From: Agromyces cavernae
Lineage (GTDB): Bacteria; Actinomycetota; Actinomycetes; Actinomycetales; Microbacteriaceae
Length of the DNA stretch: 64,000 nt
NCBI RefSeq assembly: GCF_021044935.1
Contig: NZ_JAJNMP010000001.1
Span: 682,001 to 746,000, forward strand
Direction: 5' to 3'
Positions 35,623 through 44,494 of the stretch are shown here, one piece after another. Below the pieces are notes generated by a model. The model saw nothing but the letters and a program-made list of their open reading frames with translations, searched no databases and had not been told where the DNA came from. How positions within the stretch are numbered: position 1 is the stretch's first letter; the number at the start of each line of letters is the position of its first letter. Position numbers and translations under genes: made by a program.

Positions 35623-36899
35623 ACCGTTCTTCCTCCGTCGCCGGGGTCGCGCCCGTCATCGCCGCCGAGCGGCAGCGTCGCGAGAACACGGTAGCCCCCG
35701 CCGGGAAGCTCCCCGTGCTCGGCGCGCCCGCCGAGCAGCGCGGCCCGCTCGTCGATGCCCGCGAGACCGTGGCCGCCGCCCTTCGCGTCGGGCCCCGGGG
35801 CATCCGTCGCCGCATCGTTCTCGACGCTGATCACGAGGTCGCCGGCGAGCACCTCGACCGAGACGTGCGTCGGCGCGCCCGGCGCATGGCGCACGACGTT
35901 CGAGAGGGCCTCCTGCACGATGCGGTAGGCGGCGGTCGAGGCGAGGTTGTCGATCGGCAGGCGATCTCCGAGCTCGAGGGTCACCGGCACGCCGGCGCGT
36001 TCGACGGATGCCGCGAGCGCACCCAGCTCGTCGAGCCCCGGTTGCGGTGTGGTCTCGGCGGCGGAGTCCGAGCTGCGCAGAACTCCGAGCAGCTGGCGCA
36101 TCTCGGTCATCGCGGTGCGCGAGGTCGCGGCGATCTCGGCGAACTCCTGGCGCGCCTCGTCGCTCAGGTCAGCGATGCGGTACGGCGCACTCGTCGCCTG
36201 CACGTTGATCACCGACAGGCCGTGCGCGACGACGTCGTGCAGCTCCCGCGCGACGCGGGTGCGTTCCTCGACGAGCACGCGTCGCTGCTGCTCATCCCGT
36301 GAATGCGCGCGCTCGCGGAAGAGCTCGGCGCCGATCTGCCGGCGCTGCGCGATGAGCAGGGCGATCGCGAGCGCGAGCGCCGTCACCGCGGCGGCCGTGA
36401 TCCAGTTCGCGAGCGCGCCGCCATCGACGAGCCCGAACGGCATCGTGACCGCCACCGGGACGAACCACGCCGCGAGCACGCCGATCCAGTTGAGGCGCAG
36501 CAGCCCCAGCACGACGAGCAGGGCGCCCTGGCCGATGATCGTCGTGACCGGCCACGGCCACGGCGCACCCTCCGACGACGCGGAGAGGAACGGGAAGACG
36601 AGGATGCCGACCGTCATGAGTCCTGCCCCGACCCACGGCCACCGCACCGCGAGCGGCAGCGCGCCCGCGAGCGCGAGGCTCGTGGCGAACGCCGCGAGCA
36701 GCTCCACCTCGTAGATCGTCGCCGCGAGCGGCACCGACACGGCGAAGAGCGCGACGGCGAGCACCGACGTCGTCACCCACAGCGACGCCCGGAACTCGCG
36801 CTCGTCGATCGAGCGCACGAGGCGCGGGGTCGGCGGAGCCGGCGCCATCGGCGGGTCGGCCGGCGCGGAATGGGTCTGCGGCTGTCGGAGGTCGTCCAT
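35619..36899 (-). CDS. Two-component sensor histidine kinase (HisKA_3)
   Basis: 426 residues from the ATG at 36899; an upstream GTG/ATG at 36938 is possible. About six membrane helices cover residues 30-185. The dimerisation helix contains TRVARELHDVVAHGLSVI with the phospho-accepting His, and the ATPase domain has VRHAPGAPTH and GGGHGLAGIDERAALLGG. It is the NarX/DesK-like type that partners NarL regulators. Its stop overlaps the regulator start. No extracellular sensor domain is visible, so the membrane helices themselves may sense envelope state. Confidence 0.94.
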   Translation of the reverse strand: MDDLRQPQTHSAPADPPMAPAPPTPRLVRSIDEREFRASLWVTTSVLAVALFAVSVPLAATIYEVELLAAFATSLALAGALPLAVRWPWVGAGLMTVGILVFPFLSASSEGAPWPWPVTTIIGQGALLVVLGLLRLNWIGVLAAWFVPVAVTMPFGLVDGGALANWITAAAVTALALAIALLIAQRRQIGAELFRERAHSRDEQQRRVLVEERTRVARELHDVVAHGLSVINVQATSAPYRIADLSDEARQEFAEIAATSRTAMTEMRQLLGVLRSSDSAAETTPQPGLDELGALAASVERAGVPVTLELGDRLPIDNLASTAAYRIVQEALSNVVRHAPGAPTHVSVEVLAGDLVISVENDAATDAPGPDAKGGGHGLAGIDERAALLGGRAEHGELPGGGYRVLATLPLGGDDGRDPGDGGRTV

Positions 36900-37049
36900 G
36901 ATGCCAGTCACTCTGGCACGGCCGTCGCCTCGCGACATCCCCCGGCCGAGCCATTCGCGACTCGTACCGTCGTAGGGGTCGGCCGGGTCGGGGCGTCGCC
37001 GCCGAGCACGTGTGGATGTCCCGGCGCGTGTGATCGCGCACGCGCAGCG
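36900..37049. other. Intergenic region, nothing recognised
   Basis: This 150-bp gap between the kinase start and the YihY stop has no convincing gene. It must contain the kinase promoter, but I cannot place a -10/-35 pair with confidence. Confidence 0.4.
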
Positions 37050-38084
37050 TCACCCGTGCGGCCGACGACCCGCGGGCGGCGTGATCCCGTCGAGCACGGC
37101 GTCGGCCCGCATGCGCTCCGACGCGTGGATGTCGCGGACGCGCTGCGTGCGGTTGGCGATGATCCGTCGATCGTCGCGCAGCGGAAGCTGCACCTGCTCG
37201 GCGGCATCGACCCCGGCATGCAGCTGGCGGGCGCGCTCGACCTCGGTGTCGAGCACTGCGCCGAAGAGCATCGCCAGGTTCGACAGCCAGACCCAGAGCA
37301 GCAGGGCGATCAGCCCACCGAGCACGCCGTAGGTGCGCTCGTACGTGCCGAACCCCAACACGTAGGCGCCGAACAGTGCCGTCGTGATCAGCCATGCGAG
37401 GAGCGCGCCGATCGCCCCGACGCTGAACCACCGCAGGTGCCGCCGCTTCACGTTGGGCGCCGCCCAGTACAGCAGCGCCAGCACGGCGATGCCGATCGCG
37501 GCGAGCACGGGCAGCTTGGCGAGGTCCCACCAGAACGCGACGCCCTCATCGAGCCCCGACGCCCGCGCCACGGCCTCGGCCACCGGGCCCGTCACGACGA
37601 TGGCGACCCCGGCGATCGTGACCAGCACGACCACGGCGGCTGAAACCGCGAGCATCACGGGTCGCATCTCCCAGAACGGACGCCCCTCCTTCACCCCGTA
37701 GAAGCGGTTCATGCCGCGCCCGAACGCGCCGACGAACCCCGATGTCGCCCAGAGCGTCGCGACCAGCCCGATGCCGAATGCGAGCCCCGCGTTCGAGGCG
37801 TTGACGAGTTGGTCGAGCGGCTCGCGCAGGGCGTCGGCGACGGATGCATCACCGAGGTCCTCGATGACGATCAGCACGTTCTCGGCTGCGGTCTCGGCGC
37901 GGCCGAAGATGCCGATCGCCGCGAACGTCGCGAGCAGCGCCGGCAGCATCGCGAGCAGCGCGTAGAAGGTGAGCGACGCGGCGATGTCCTGCACCTGGTG
38001 GATGCGGTACTCGTGCAGGGTTCGGCTGAAGATGACCCGCCAGTCGCCACGGGAGAGCTGAACGGGAGAATCGTGCTCGGGCAT
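37050..38084 (-). CDS. YihY/virulence factor BrkB family membrane protein
   Basis: 344 residues from the ATG at 38084, with a GGAGG ribosome site 5 nt upstream. FHEYRIHQVQDIAASLTFYALLAMLPALLA-like text (here TLHEYRIHQVQDIAASLTFY) is the family opening, and FGRGMNRFYGVKEGRPFW plus TYGVLGGLIALLLWVWLSNLAMLFGAVLD (signature GVLGGLIALLLWVWLS) are diagnostic. About six membrane helices. The C-terminal tail (about 50 residues) is cytoplasmic. Function remains unknown in the family. Confidence 0.93.
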   Translation of the reverse strand: MPEHDSPVQLSRGDWRVIFSRTLHEYRIHQVQDIAASLTFYALLAMLPALLATFAAIGIFGRAETAAENVLIVIEDLGDASVADALREPLDQLVNASNAGLAFGIGLVATLWATSGFVGAFGRGMNRFYGVKEGRPFWEMRPVMLAVSAAVVVLVTIAGVAIVVTGPVAEAVARASGLDEGVAFWWDLAKLPVLAAIGIAVLALLYWAAPNVKRRHLRWFSVGAIGALLAWLITTALFGAYVLGFGTYERTYGVLGGLIALLLWVWLSNLAMLFGAVLDTEVERARQLHAGVDAAEQVQLPLRDDRRIIANRTQRVRDIHASERMRADAVLDGITPPAGRRPHG

Positions 38085-38193
38085 CGTTGCCTCCGGGATG
38101 GGGCTGGATGATGCGAGCCTACGGCCCGCGCCGTCCCGAGCGGCAGGGGTTGCGGCGAGATGCTCCGTCGGTCGCGTAGAGCGTGGCGCCGGG

Positions 38194-39231
38194 TCAGCCG
38201 AGGTGCGCGTGGAGGAACGCCGCGACGCGGGCGCGCAGCGATTCGTCGAGAATGCCGACCGAGTGCTCCCTCCCGGGCACGATCGCGAGCTCGACCGGTA
38301 CACCTGCGGCCGCGAGGCTCGTCGCGAATCGCTGCGACTGTCCGAGCGGTACGACCTCGGTCTCGGCATGTCCGACGAAGAAGGGCGGGTCGCTCGGATC
38401 AGCATGCGTCGCCGGCGAGGCATCCGCCGCCTGCGGGCAGTTCGCATCGCTCGTACCCGGTTCGCAGCCGAGGTACGCGCCGATGATGCCGCGAAGCCAG
38501 ACGGATGCCTCGTCGGCGGCCAGCTCGGCCGCGCCGAGTCCGACGGGGCCCGAGAGTTCGGCGACGGCCGCGACCCGCGATCCCTCATCGAGCGGCCCGT
38601 CGCCGCGGGTGCCGAGCAGGGCGGCGAGATTGCCGCCCGCCGACCCGCCGAACGCGCCGATGCGTGCGGGGTCGATGCCGAACCGCTCGGCCTGCTCGGG
38701 TGCGCGCAGCCATTCGACGGCGAGTGCGACGTCGTCGACGGCCGACGGGAAGATCACGTTGGGCACGAGCCGGTAATTGACGGATGCCGCGACGAACCCC
38801 TCGCTCGCGAGCCACAGGCACACGTTCCGCCAGTCGGTGTTCGCCTTGTCGCCGCGCGCCCAGCTGCCGCCGTGGATCGAGATGACTGCAGGGAGGCCCT
38901 CGTCGGCGCCGAGCGCCGCAAGGGATGCGGTCGCGGCAGCGGGGCGGCACACGTCGAGCGTCAGCAGGGTGCCGTCTTCTCGGGTGCCGTACTCGAGGTC
39001 GGCCTCGACGCGGATCCCGGCCGGGGGCGTGAACGTGCGGATGCCGACGACGTCGTCGGTGACGACCTCGCTCACAGCGTTGGAGCCGGGCGGGTCGATC
39101 TCGCGCACCTGCAGGTGGAAGCCCGTGAGCGCGCCGATGCCCGCGATGGCGGCGACGACGGCCGTGGCGGCCACGGCGACCCGTCGTCGTCGCCGGGTGC
39201 CGCGACCGCCTGTGATTCGGGTCGAGTTCAC
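38194..39231 (-). CDS. Membrane-anchored alpha/beta hydrolase (esterase/lipase, HSL-like)
   Basis: 345 residues from a GTG at 39231 that follows CCGGAG. After RRRRRVAVAATAVVAAIAGIGAL, a signal anchor, the catalytic domain has ISIHGGSWARGDK (HGG oxyanion motif), FGGSAGGNLAALL (nucleophile Ser in GxSxG) and PGREHSVG (catalytic His). This is the BD-FAE/HSL esterase type. It likely acts on the outer face of the membrane. Divergent from the toxin-antitoxin pair, with a LacI-like site between them. Confidence 0.88.
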   Translation of the reverse strand: MNSTRITGGRGTRRRRRVAVAATAVVAAIAGIGALTGFHLQVREIDPPGSNAVSEVVTDDVVGIRTFTPPAGIRVEADLEYGTREDGTLLTLDVCRPAAATASLAALGADEGLPAVISIHGGSWARGDKANTDWRNVCLWLASEGFVAASVNYRLVPNVIFPSAVDDVALAVEWLRAPEQAERFGIDPARIGAFGGSAGGNLAALLGTRGDGPLDEGSRVAAVAELSGPVGLGAAELAADEASVWLRGIIGAYLGCEPGTSDANCPQAADASPATHADPSDPPFFVGHAETEVVPLGQSQRFATSLAAAGVPVELAIVPGREHSVGILDESLRARVAAFLHAHLG

Positions 39232-39284
39232 ACCGGGCTCCGGGTTCAGGGGTGGAGTGATGTTAACCCACGCGGGCGCGACAT

Positions 39285-39296
39285 GGAAACGCTTCC
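39285..39296. promoter_or_regulatory. LacI-type operator candidate upstream of the esterase gene
   Basis: GGAAACGCTTCC has the central CG and near-palindromic form of LacI-family operators. It lies 53 nt before the esterase start. No LacI-type gene is in the window, so the regulator would be encoded elsewhere. Confidence 0.4.
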
Positions 39297-39339
39297 TCCG
39301 CAATACCCCCGCCACCGGGAAGCCGGGTAGCATCGGGGT

Positions 39340-39612
39340 ATGACCAAGGTGAGCATCAGCCTCTCGCCGGTCGACCTCGCCTACGTCGACGAGTTGGCCG
39401 TGCGGTACGACGGCAATCGCTCGGCGGCGATCCACGAGCTCGTGCGGCTCGGGCGCGAGCTCGCGGCATCCGATGACTACGCGGCCTCGTTCGATGACTG
39501 GGAATCGTCGGGCGACGCCGAGGCGTGGGAGTCCGTGGCCGCCGACGGACTCGGTCCGGCAAATCGATCTGGAGCATTCGGCGAGTCGAGCGGCGAACGG
39601 CGTGCCCGGTGA
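39340..39612 (+). CDS. Antitoxin of MazEF-like pair (ribbon-helix-helix type)
   Basis: 90 residues. The N-terminal 45 residues (KVSISLSPVDLAYVDELAVR then GNRSAAIHELVRLG) look like a ribbon-helix-helix DNA-binding domain. The C-terminal half is acidic (DDYAASFDDWESSGDAEAWE) and should wrap the toxin. The stop overlaps the toxin start as GTGA. RHH antitoxins paired with MazF toxins usually repress their own promoter. A -10-like GTAGCAT lies just before the ATG, suggesting a very short leader. Confidence 0.87.
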   Translation: MTKVSISLSPVDLAYVDELAVRYDGNRSAAIHELVRLGRELAASDDYAASFDDWESSGDAEAWESVAADGLGPANRSGAFGESSGERRAR

Positions 39613-39971
39613 GGCGCGGTGACGTCGTCCTCGTATCCCTCGACCCGGCGCTTCCAGGTGAGGCGGCGAAGCTACGCCCGTGTGTACTCGTCAGCAACGA
39701 CGGAGCGAACGGCGTGCCCGAGCGACTCGGGCGCGGTGTCGTGACGGTGGTGCCGATCACCTCGAATGTGTCGAGGGTCTATCCGAACTTCGAGGTGGGT
39801 GTTCTCGAGCCCGACGCGTTGTCCTCGATGGGGCTCAAAGTGCCGTCGAAAGTGCAGGCGTCGCAGCTGCGCGCGGTGTCCGTCGCCCGACTCAGCGGCG
39901 CGATCGGGCATTGTCCCGCAGTCGTGCTCGTCGAGCTCGATGCCGCGATCCGGTTCCACCTGTCGCTATAG
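39609..39971 (+). CDS. mazF: MazF/PemK-type endoribonuclease toxin
   Basis: 120 residues from a GTG at 39609. RRGDVVLVSLDPALPGEAAKLRPCVLVSND is the MazF opening (RGDV, then G-E-x-x-K-x-R-P), TVVPITSN the central strand and PSKVQASQLRAVSVARL the substrate-binding loop with the conserved Ser/Gln. MazF toxins cut mRNA at short sequence motifs and are neutralised by the co-encoded antitoxin. The four-base overlap with the antitoxin gene favours stoichiometric control. Confidence 0.92.
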   Translation: MRRGDVVLVSLDPALPGEAAKLRPCVLVSNDGANGVPERLGRGVVTVVPITSNVSRVYPNFEVGVLEPDALSSMGLKVPSKVQASQLRAVSVARLSGAIGHCPAVVLVELDAAIRFHLSL

Positions 39972-39980
39972 GGGGTCCAG

Positions 39981-41138
39981 TCACGACACTACCCGCCCGG
40001 TCTGCGGATCGATCGTGACGCTCGCATCGGCGTAGTCGGCGTCGAGCAGCACGAGCACCTGCACCGGCTGCTCTCCGGTGTCATCCGCGACGGGTGACCG
40101 CGCGACGAGCACGATGACGGAGTCGGGGTCGGCGATGCCGGCGTGTTCCTTCGCCGTGGCGATGTGCTCGCGCAAGCGGGTGAAGTCGACCTCGTCGACG
40201 TCGAAGAGCGCGGCTGCAGGGTCGGTGGGCTGGATGGGCTCGGGGCCCTGGCGCTCGGTGCGGTCGTAGCGGTACTGGTACGAGTCGATCGTGAGTGCGC
40301 CGGGCTCGGACGGCGCTGCAGCGAGCGCGTAGCCGTCGTAGAACCCGATGCGAACGAACGTCGTGCCGCCGGTCTCGGCGGCGAGCGCGTCGACGATCTC
40401 GGCGTGACGGTCGCCCTCGACGACGCCGGCGGCGGCCGGGTCGCCGGCCGCGATCGCCCGCACCGTGCGCCCGATCGAGTCGTAGGCGGGGATCAGCACG
40501 AGCGTCGCCGCGATGAGGAACGCGCCGGCGAGCAGCACGCGGCGCCACGGATGCGCAGGAGCACGAGCGCCGCCGAGCAGGGACTGCGGCGTCGACGGCC
40601 ACTCCGGTGCTTCAGAGGCGAGCGGCACCGTGCGATCCGTGCCGGTGCGCAGCCGCTCGGCGTCGCGCCGGCCTGCCCAGTCCTCGGGAGGGTCGAGCAC
40701 GAGCTCCACGTTCGCCTTCGCGTCGTCGGGCCGCCGCACGACGATGATCGCGCCGGGCTGCACCTGTGGCACCGCGACGATGTCGACGATCTGGCGGTGC
40801 ACGGTCGTGTACGGCGAGCGGAACCGTGGCGCGACCGTGAGCAGGAGGTCGACCTGCGGCTGCCCGTTCACCGAGAGGCCCGTGCGCGAGATGCGCTCGA
40901 CGCGGGCGAGGGCGAGTTCGCCGACGGGCGGCGCCTCGGGCGCGGCGCCTCGGCGTCGCGCGACGATGGATCCCCCGAACAGGCTGAAGATCCCCGCGAG
41001 CAACGCGACCGGGAGCGCGATGCTCCACGTCATCGTGTATCGCGGGTCACCCGTGGCGATGGCGCCCACGATGGCACCGGCGGTGACGCCGAACGCGATG
41101 GCCGAGAGGAACGCGAGCACGCTCCGAGCATGCCGCAT
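39981..41138 (-). CDS. Hypothetical membrane protein, DUF3592-like middle domain
   Basis: About 385 residues from the ATG at 41138; a GTG at 41192 is an alternative that would overlap the acetyltransferase stop. Two N-terminal helices (VLAFLSAIAFGVTAGAIVGAI, WSIALPVALLAGIFSLFGGS) precede a beta-rich region (LALARVERISRTGLSVNGQPQVDL, VHRQIVDIVAVPQVQPGAIIVV) of the kind seen in DUF3592-like proteins. A third helix (VLLAGAFLIAATLVLIP) leads to a 170-residue external domain. I cannot assign a function. Confidence 0.75.
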   Translation of the reverse strand: MRHARSVLAFLSAIAFGVTAGAIVGAIATGDPRYTMTWSIALPVALLAGIFSLFGGSIVARRRGAAPEAPPVGELALARVERISRTGLSVNGQPQVDLLLTVAPRFRSPYTTVHRQIVDIVAVPQVQPGAIIVVRRPDDAKANVELVLDPPEDWAGRRDAERLRTGTDRTVPLASEAPEWPSTPQSLLGGARAPAHPWRRVLLAGAFLIAATLVLIPAYDSIGRTVRAIAAGDPAAAGVVEGDRHAEIVDALAAETGGTTFVRIGFYDGYALAAAPSEPGALTIDSYQYRYDRTERQGPEPIQPTDPAAALFDVDEVDFTRLREHIATAKEHAGIADPDSVIVLVARSPVADDTGEQPVQVLVLLDADYADASVTIDPQTGRVVS

Positions 41139-41167
41139 CGCGAGGCGCTCGCGCAGCAGGAAACCCG

Positions 41168-41674
41168 CTAGGCGATGCCCTTCGCGAAGCACACCGAGTG
41201 CGCCTCGCCGACGTACTGGCCGAACTGGGGGATCTCGCGGTAGCCGTGTCGGGTGTACAGCGCCTGCGCCGCGTCGTGCAGGTCGCCGGTCTCGAGCACG
41301 ATCTCGCCGATGCCGCGAGCGGCCGCGTCGGCCTCGATGCGGGTGAGCAGCGATGCGGCGACGCCCCGTCCACGGGCGGCCGGATCCACGAACATGCGCT
41401 TCAATTCGCCGCGGGCGGGGGTCGGGTCATCCGCTCGCTCGTCGGAATCGGTCGCGGCAGTCTCGGTCACGAGGGCCGCGATGCCGACTGCGCGCTCGCC
41501 GTCGCGCGCGACGTAGAAGGCGACCTCGGGGCGCTCGAGCGTGGCGATGTCGAGCAGGAAGTTGCTCTCGGGCGGGTAGAGGCTCTGCGCGTAGGCGGTG
41601 CTGCCGTCGAGCAGGCGCTCGACCTCGGGTTGCCGGGGCGGTTCGATGGAGATGGTCACGGATGTCGCGGGCAC
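41168..41674 (-). CDS. GNAT family N-acetyltransferase
   Basis: About 168 residues if the GTG at 41674 is used; GTG 41659 is an alternative. RMFVDPAARGRGVAASLLTRIEADA is the acetyl-CoA loop (R-G-R-G-V-A), and LETGDLHDAAQALYTRHGYREIP is the closing motif. NFLLDIATLERPEVAFYVAR resembles the YhbS/PA4794-like small GNATs. Substrate unknown. It lies 30 bp before the membrane protein gene on the same strand. Confidence 0.88.
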   Translation of the reverse strand: MPATSVTISIEPPRQPEVERLLDGSTAYAQSLYPPESNFLLDIATLERPEVAFYVARDGERAVGIAALVTETAATDSDERADDPTPARGELKRMFVDPAARGRGVAASLLTRIEADAAARGIGEIVLETGDLHDAAQALYTRHGYREIPQFGQYVGEAHSVCFAKGIA

Positions 41675-41946
41675 CGGTCGAGCGTACGTCGCGCATGTTG
41701 CGGGGGAGTTACACGGCGTGCACGGCGCTTTCCCAGCCCGTTTCGGGTATCGTTGCCGAGTCGGTTCTGGACACCGCACATGTCGTGCGGATGGGTTTGT
41801 GAGTCCAAAGGGCCGGTTTCGGGGCAGTCGGCCTCGAATAGTCACCGTATGTGAACGGCCCCGGTCGACGATGTTCCGGGTTCTCAGCGTGCTGCGCTCG
41901 CAGCCGCGCTGCCATGTACTCAAGTACAACCCAGGAAGTCATCACC
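41675..41946 (+). promoter_or_regulatory. Long leader/promoter region of the DEAD-box helicase gene
   Basis: This 272-bp gap has no convincing gene. Long 5' leaders are common before RNA helicase genes. Near its end GTACT and AGTAC form an inverted repeat with a 2-nt gap (41916-41927), and AGGAAG (41933-41938) is the ribosome site. A small hairpin here could tune translation. Confidence 0.4.
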
Positions 41947-44196
41947 ATGCCCAAGAACAAGAAGCCCCAGGGCGGGAGACCCGCTCGCAACTTCGATCCG
42001 TCGTATGCGAAGAGCAGCTCGAAGAAGCCGGGTTCGCGCAGCGCCGGCCACCGCGGCTACCGCCCCGAAGAGGCGGATGCCCCGGCCAAGACCCGTTGGT
42101 CGCGCGATGAGCGCGTCGCTGCCGGGCGCAGCCCCCACCGCGCCGACCGCGCCGGACGCGAGGAGCGCGCCCAGCGCGACGGTGGCGAGCGCGGTCGTTC
42201 GTACGACCGCAATGACCGAGGCGGCCGTTCCTTCGACCGCAGCGACCGCGACCGCAACGATCGGGCATCGCGTTCGTTCGACCGTGACGATCGTGGCCCT
42301 CGCCGCGAGTATGGCGACCGCCCCGCGCGCCCGCACTACCGCGAGGACCGCCCCGCGCGTTCGTTCGACCGTGACGCCCGTGCCCCGCGTCGGTTCGACC
42401 GCGACGAGCGCCCCGCGCGCTCCAACGACCGGGACGATCGCGCACCCCGTCGCGACCGCGACGACCGTACGGCGCGATCGTATGACCGCAATGACCGTCC
42501 GGCTCGTTCGTACGACCGTGATGATCGTGCACCCCGTCGCGAGTACGGCGACCGTCCCGCTCGTTCGTTCGATCGCAGCGACCGTCCGGCTCGCTCCTTC
42601 GATCGCAACGACCGTAACGATCGCCCGGCGCGTTCGTTCGACCGTGACGACCGTGCCCCTCGTCGTGACCGCGACGACCGCCCGGCGCGATCGTTCGACC
42701 GGAGTGACCGTTTCGATCGTCCGGCTCGTTCGTTCGACCGCGACGACCGTGCCCCCCGTCGCGACTTCGATCGCCCCGGCTTCCGCGACTCAGAGCGACG
42801 CCCGTCGAGCTTCTACCCCGCGAAGAGCGCCGAGTCGCGCTTCGGGCCGGCCGACGACGTCGTGCTCGAGCGCCTCGAGGCCGAGGCCATCCAGGCCGAC
42901 GCGGTCGAGGGTGTGACCTTCGCCGACCTCGGGCTCGGCACGAACGTGGTGCGCGCCCTGCGCGACCTCGGTGCGGAGCATCCGTTCCCCATCCAGGCCG
43001 CGACCATCCCGGTCGTGCTCGAGGGTCGCGACGTGCTCGGCCGCGGCAAGACCGGTTCGGGCAAGACCATCGCCTTCGGCGCCCCCACGGTCGAGCGCCT
43101 CATGACGCTCTGGGCCGAGAGCGGCAAGGCCGGCGGCAAGCGCCAGATGGGCCGCAAGCCCCGTGCGCTCATCCTCGCCCCGACGCGCGAGCTCGCCCTG
43201 CAGATCGACCGCACCGTGCAGCCCATCGCGCAGAGCGTCGGCCTCTTCACCACCCAGATCTACGGTGGCGTGCCGCAGGGTCGCCAGGTCGGCGCGCTGC
43301 AGCGCGGCGTCGACATCGTGATCGGCACCCCGGGCCGCATCGAGGACCTCATCGAGCAGGGCCGCCTCGACCTCAGCGAGGTCGTCGTGACCGTGCTCGA
43401 CGAGGCCGACCACATGTGCGACCTCGGATTCCTCGAGCCCGTGCAGCGCATCATCCGCCGCACCTCGGAGGGCGGACAGAAGCTGCTCTTCTCGGCCACG
43501 CTCGACCAGGGCGTCGCGATGCTCGTCGACGAGTTCCTCGTCGACCCGGCCGTGCACGAGGTCGCCGGTGAAGACCAGGCTTCGTCGACGATCGACCACC
43601 GCGTGTTCGTCATCGAGAACCGCGACAAGCGCGACATCGTCGCCCAGCTCGCGAACCGCGACGGCAAGACCCTCGTCTTCAGCCGCACCCGCGCGTTCGC
43701 CGAAGACCTCACCGATCACCTCGAGGACTACGGAATCCGTGCCGTCGCCCTGCACGGCGACCTCAACCAGTCGCGCCGGACGCGCAACCTGCAGCAGCTG
43801 ACCTCGGGTCGCGTGAACGTTCTGGTGGCCACGGATGTCGCAGCGCGCGGCATCCACGTCGACGACATCGATCTCGTGATCCAGGCAGACGCACCCGACG
43901 AGTACAAGACCTACCTGCACCGTTCGGGCCGCACCGGCCGCGCCGGAAAGCAGGGCCGCGTCGTCACGCTCATCCCGCGCAACCGTCAGCGTCGCATGAA
44001 CGACCTGCTCGACCGTGCCGAGATCGACGTCGACTTCGTCGACGTGCGCCTCGGCGACGACCTGCTCGGCGAGCTCGAGGGCGACCTCGCGGCCGTCGAG
44101 GCCGAGGTCGCTGAGGTAGAGGTCGAGGCAACCGAGGTCGAGGTCGTCGAGGTCAACGCTGACGACACCGATGCTGACGAGGAACTCGCCAGCTGA
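41947..44196 (+). CDS. DEAD-box RNA helicase with long Arg/Asp-rich disordered N-terminus
   Basis: 749 residues. Residues about 45-285 are a low-complexity segment of repeated RSFDRDDRAPRR, PARSFDR and REYGDRPAR units. The helicase core follows: GRGKTGSGKTIAFG (motif I), PTRELALQ (Ia), GTPGR (Ib), DEADHM (II), SATLD (III), ARGIHVDDIDLVI (V) and HRSGRTGRAG (VI). The C-terminus is acidic and Val/Glu-rich. Such charged-block tails drive RNA binding and condensation in DEAD-box proteins. Role is probably ribosome assembly or RNA decay in cold or stress. A strong hairpin terminator follows. Confidence 0.95.
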   Translation: MPKNKKPQGGRPARNFDPSYAKSSSKKPGSRSAGHRGYRPEEADAPAKTRWSRDERVAAGRSPHRADRAGREERAQRDGGERGRSYDRNDRGGRSFDRSDRDRNDRASRSFDRDDRGPRREYGDRPARPHYREDRPARSFDRDARAPRRFDRDERPARSNDRDDRAPRRDRDDRTARSYDRNDRPARSYDRDDRAPRREYGDRPARSFDRSDRPARSFDRNDRNDRPARSFDRDDRAPRRDRDDRPARSFDRSDRFDRPARSFDRDDRAPRRDFDRPGFRDSERRPSSFYPAKSAESRFGPADDVVLERLEAEAIQADAVEGVTFADLGLGTNVVRALRDLGAEHPFPIQAATIPVVLEGRDVLGRGKTGSGKTIAFGAPTVERLMTLWAESGKAGGKRQMGRKPRALILAPTRELALQIDRTVQPIAQSVGLFTTQIYGGVPQGRQVGALQRGVDIVIGTPGRIEDLIEQGRLDLSEVVVTVLDEADHMCDLGFLEPVQRIIRRTSEGGQKLLFSATLDQGVAMLVDEFLVDPAVHEVAGEDQASSTIDHRVFVIENRDKRDIVAQLANRDGKTLVFSRTRAFAEDLTDHLEDYGIRAVALHGDLNQSRRTRNLQQLTSGRVNVLVATDVAARGIHVDDIDLVIQADAPDEYKTYLHRSGRTGRAGKQGRVVTLIPRNRQRRMNDLLDRAEIDVDFVDVRLGDDLLGELEGDLAAVEAEVAEVEVEATEVEVVEVNADDTDADEELAS
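42190..42770 (+). repeat. Arg/Asp-rich coding repeat array in the helicase gene
   Basis: Recurrent units such as CGTTCGTTCGACCG (Arg-Ser-Phe-Asp-Arg) and GACGACCGTGCCCC appear about a dozen times with irregular spacing. The period is mixed (about 30-60 bp), so units have been gained by recombination. The reading frame is kept throughout. Confidence 0.8.
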
Positions 44197-44216
44197 GGCA
44201 TCCGCTCGCTCGAATA

Positions 44217-44250
44217 CGAAGGCCCGCGTCCTCCCGGACGCGGGCCTTCG
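44217..44250 (+). terminator. Strong hairpin terminator after DEAD-box helicase gene
   Basis: CGAAGGCCCGCGTC and GACGCGGGCCTTCG form a perfect 14-bp stem with a 6-nt loop, starting 20 bp after the stop. The stem ends in A/T pairs, but only short T content follows (CGCCGTTCG). Confidence 0.88.
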
Positions 44251-44494
44251 CCGTTCGATCGCCTGCCGGGACGGCCTGCTGGCGGCACTGCCCGCCGGTA
44301 CGCCGTCTGCCGTTGCGGCCCGTTGCCAGTACCGCCCTCTGCCGGCACTGCCTTCTGGCAGTACTGCCTTCGATGCCGAGGTGACTCGTCCTCCACAGGT
44401 GCCTGATCTGCGGAGTTCTCCACAGGAATTTTTGGCTGTTCAGGGTTGATTTCCGACGCGCTTCAATGTCAGTGGGTCGGTGCAGGATGGAGTC
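44251..44494. other. Intergenic region with CTGCC/GGCAG repeats
   Basis: Between the terminator and the HNH gene lie several short GGCACTGCC, GGCAGTACTGCC and CTGCCGG motifs (44280-44375) that can form small hairpins. Two CTCCACAGG motifs (about 44390 and 44417) follow. No gene is evident. Confidence 0.5.

Noticed and set aside
39340-39971. Toxin-antitoxin pair as evidence of a genomic island
   Set aside because: Flanking genes are ordinary, base composition is unchanged and there are no integrase, tRNA or direct repeats.
44385-44430. CTCCACAGG motifs as possible DnaA boxes or origin
   Set aside because: They differ from TTGTCCACA/TTATCCACA, occur only twice, and no dnaA, dnaN or AT-rich unwinding region is nearby.
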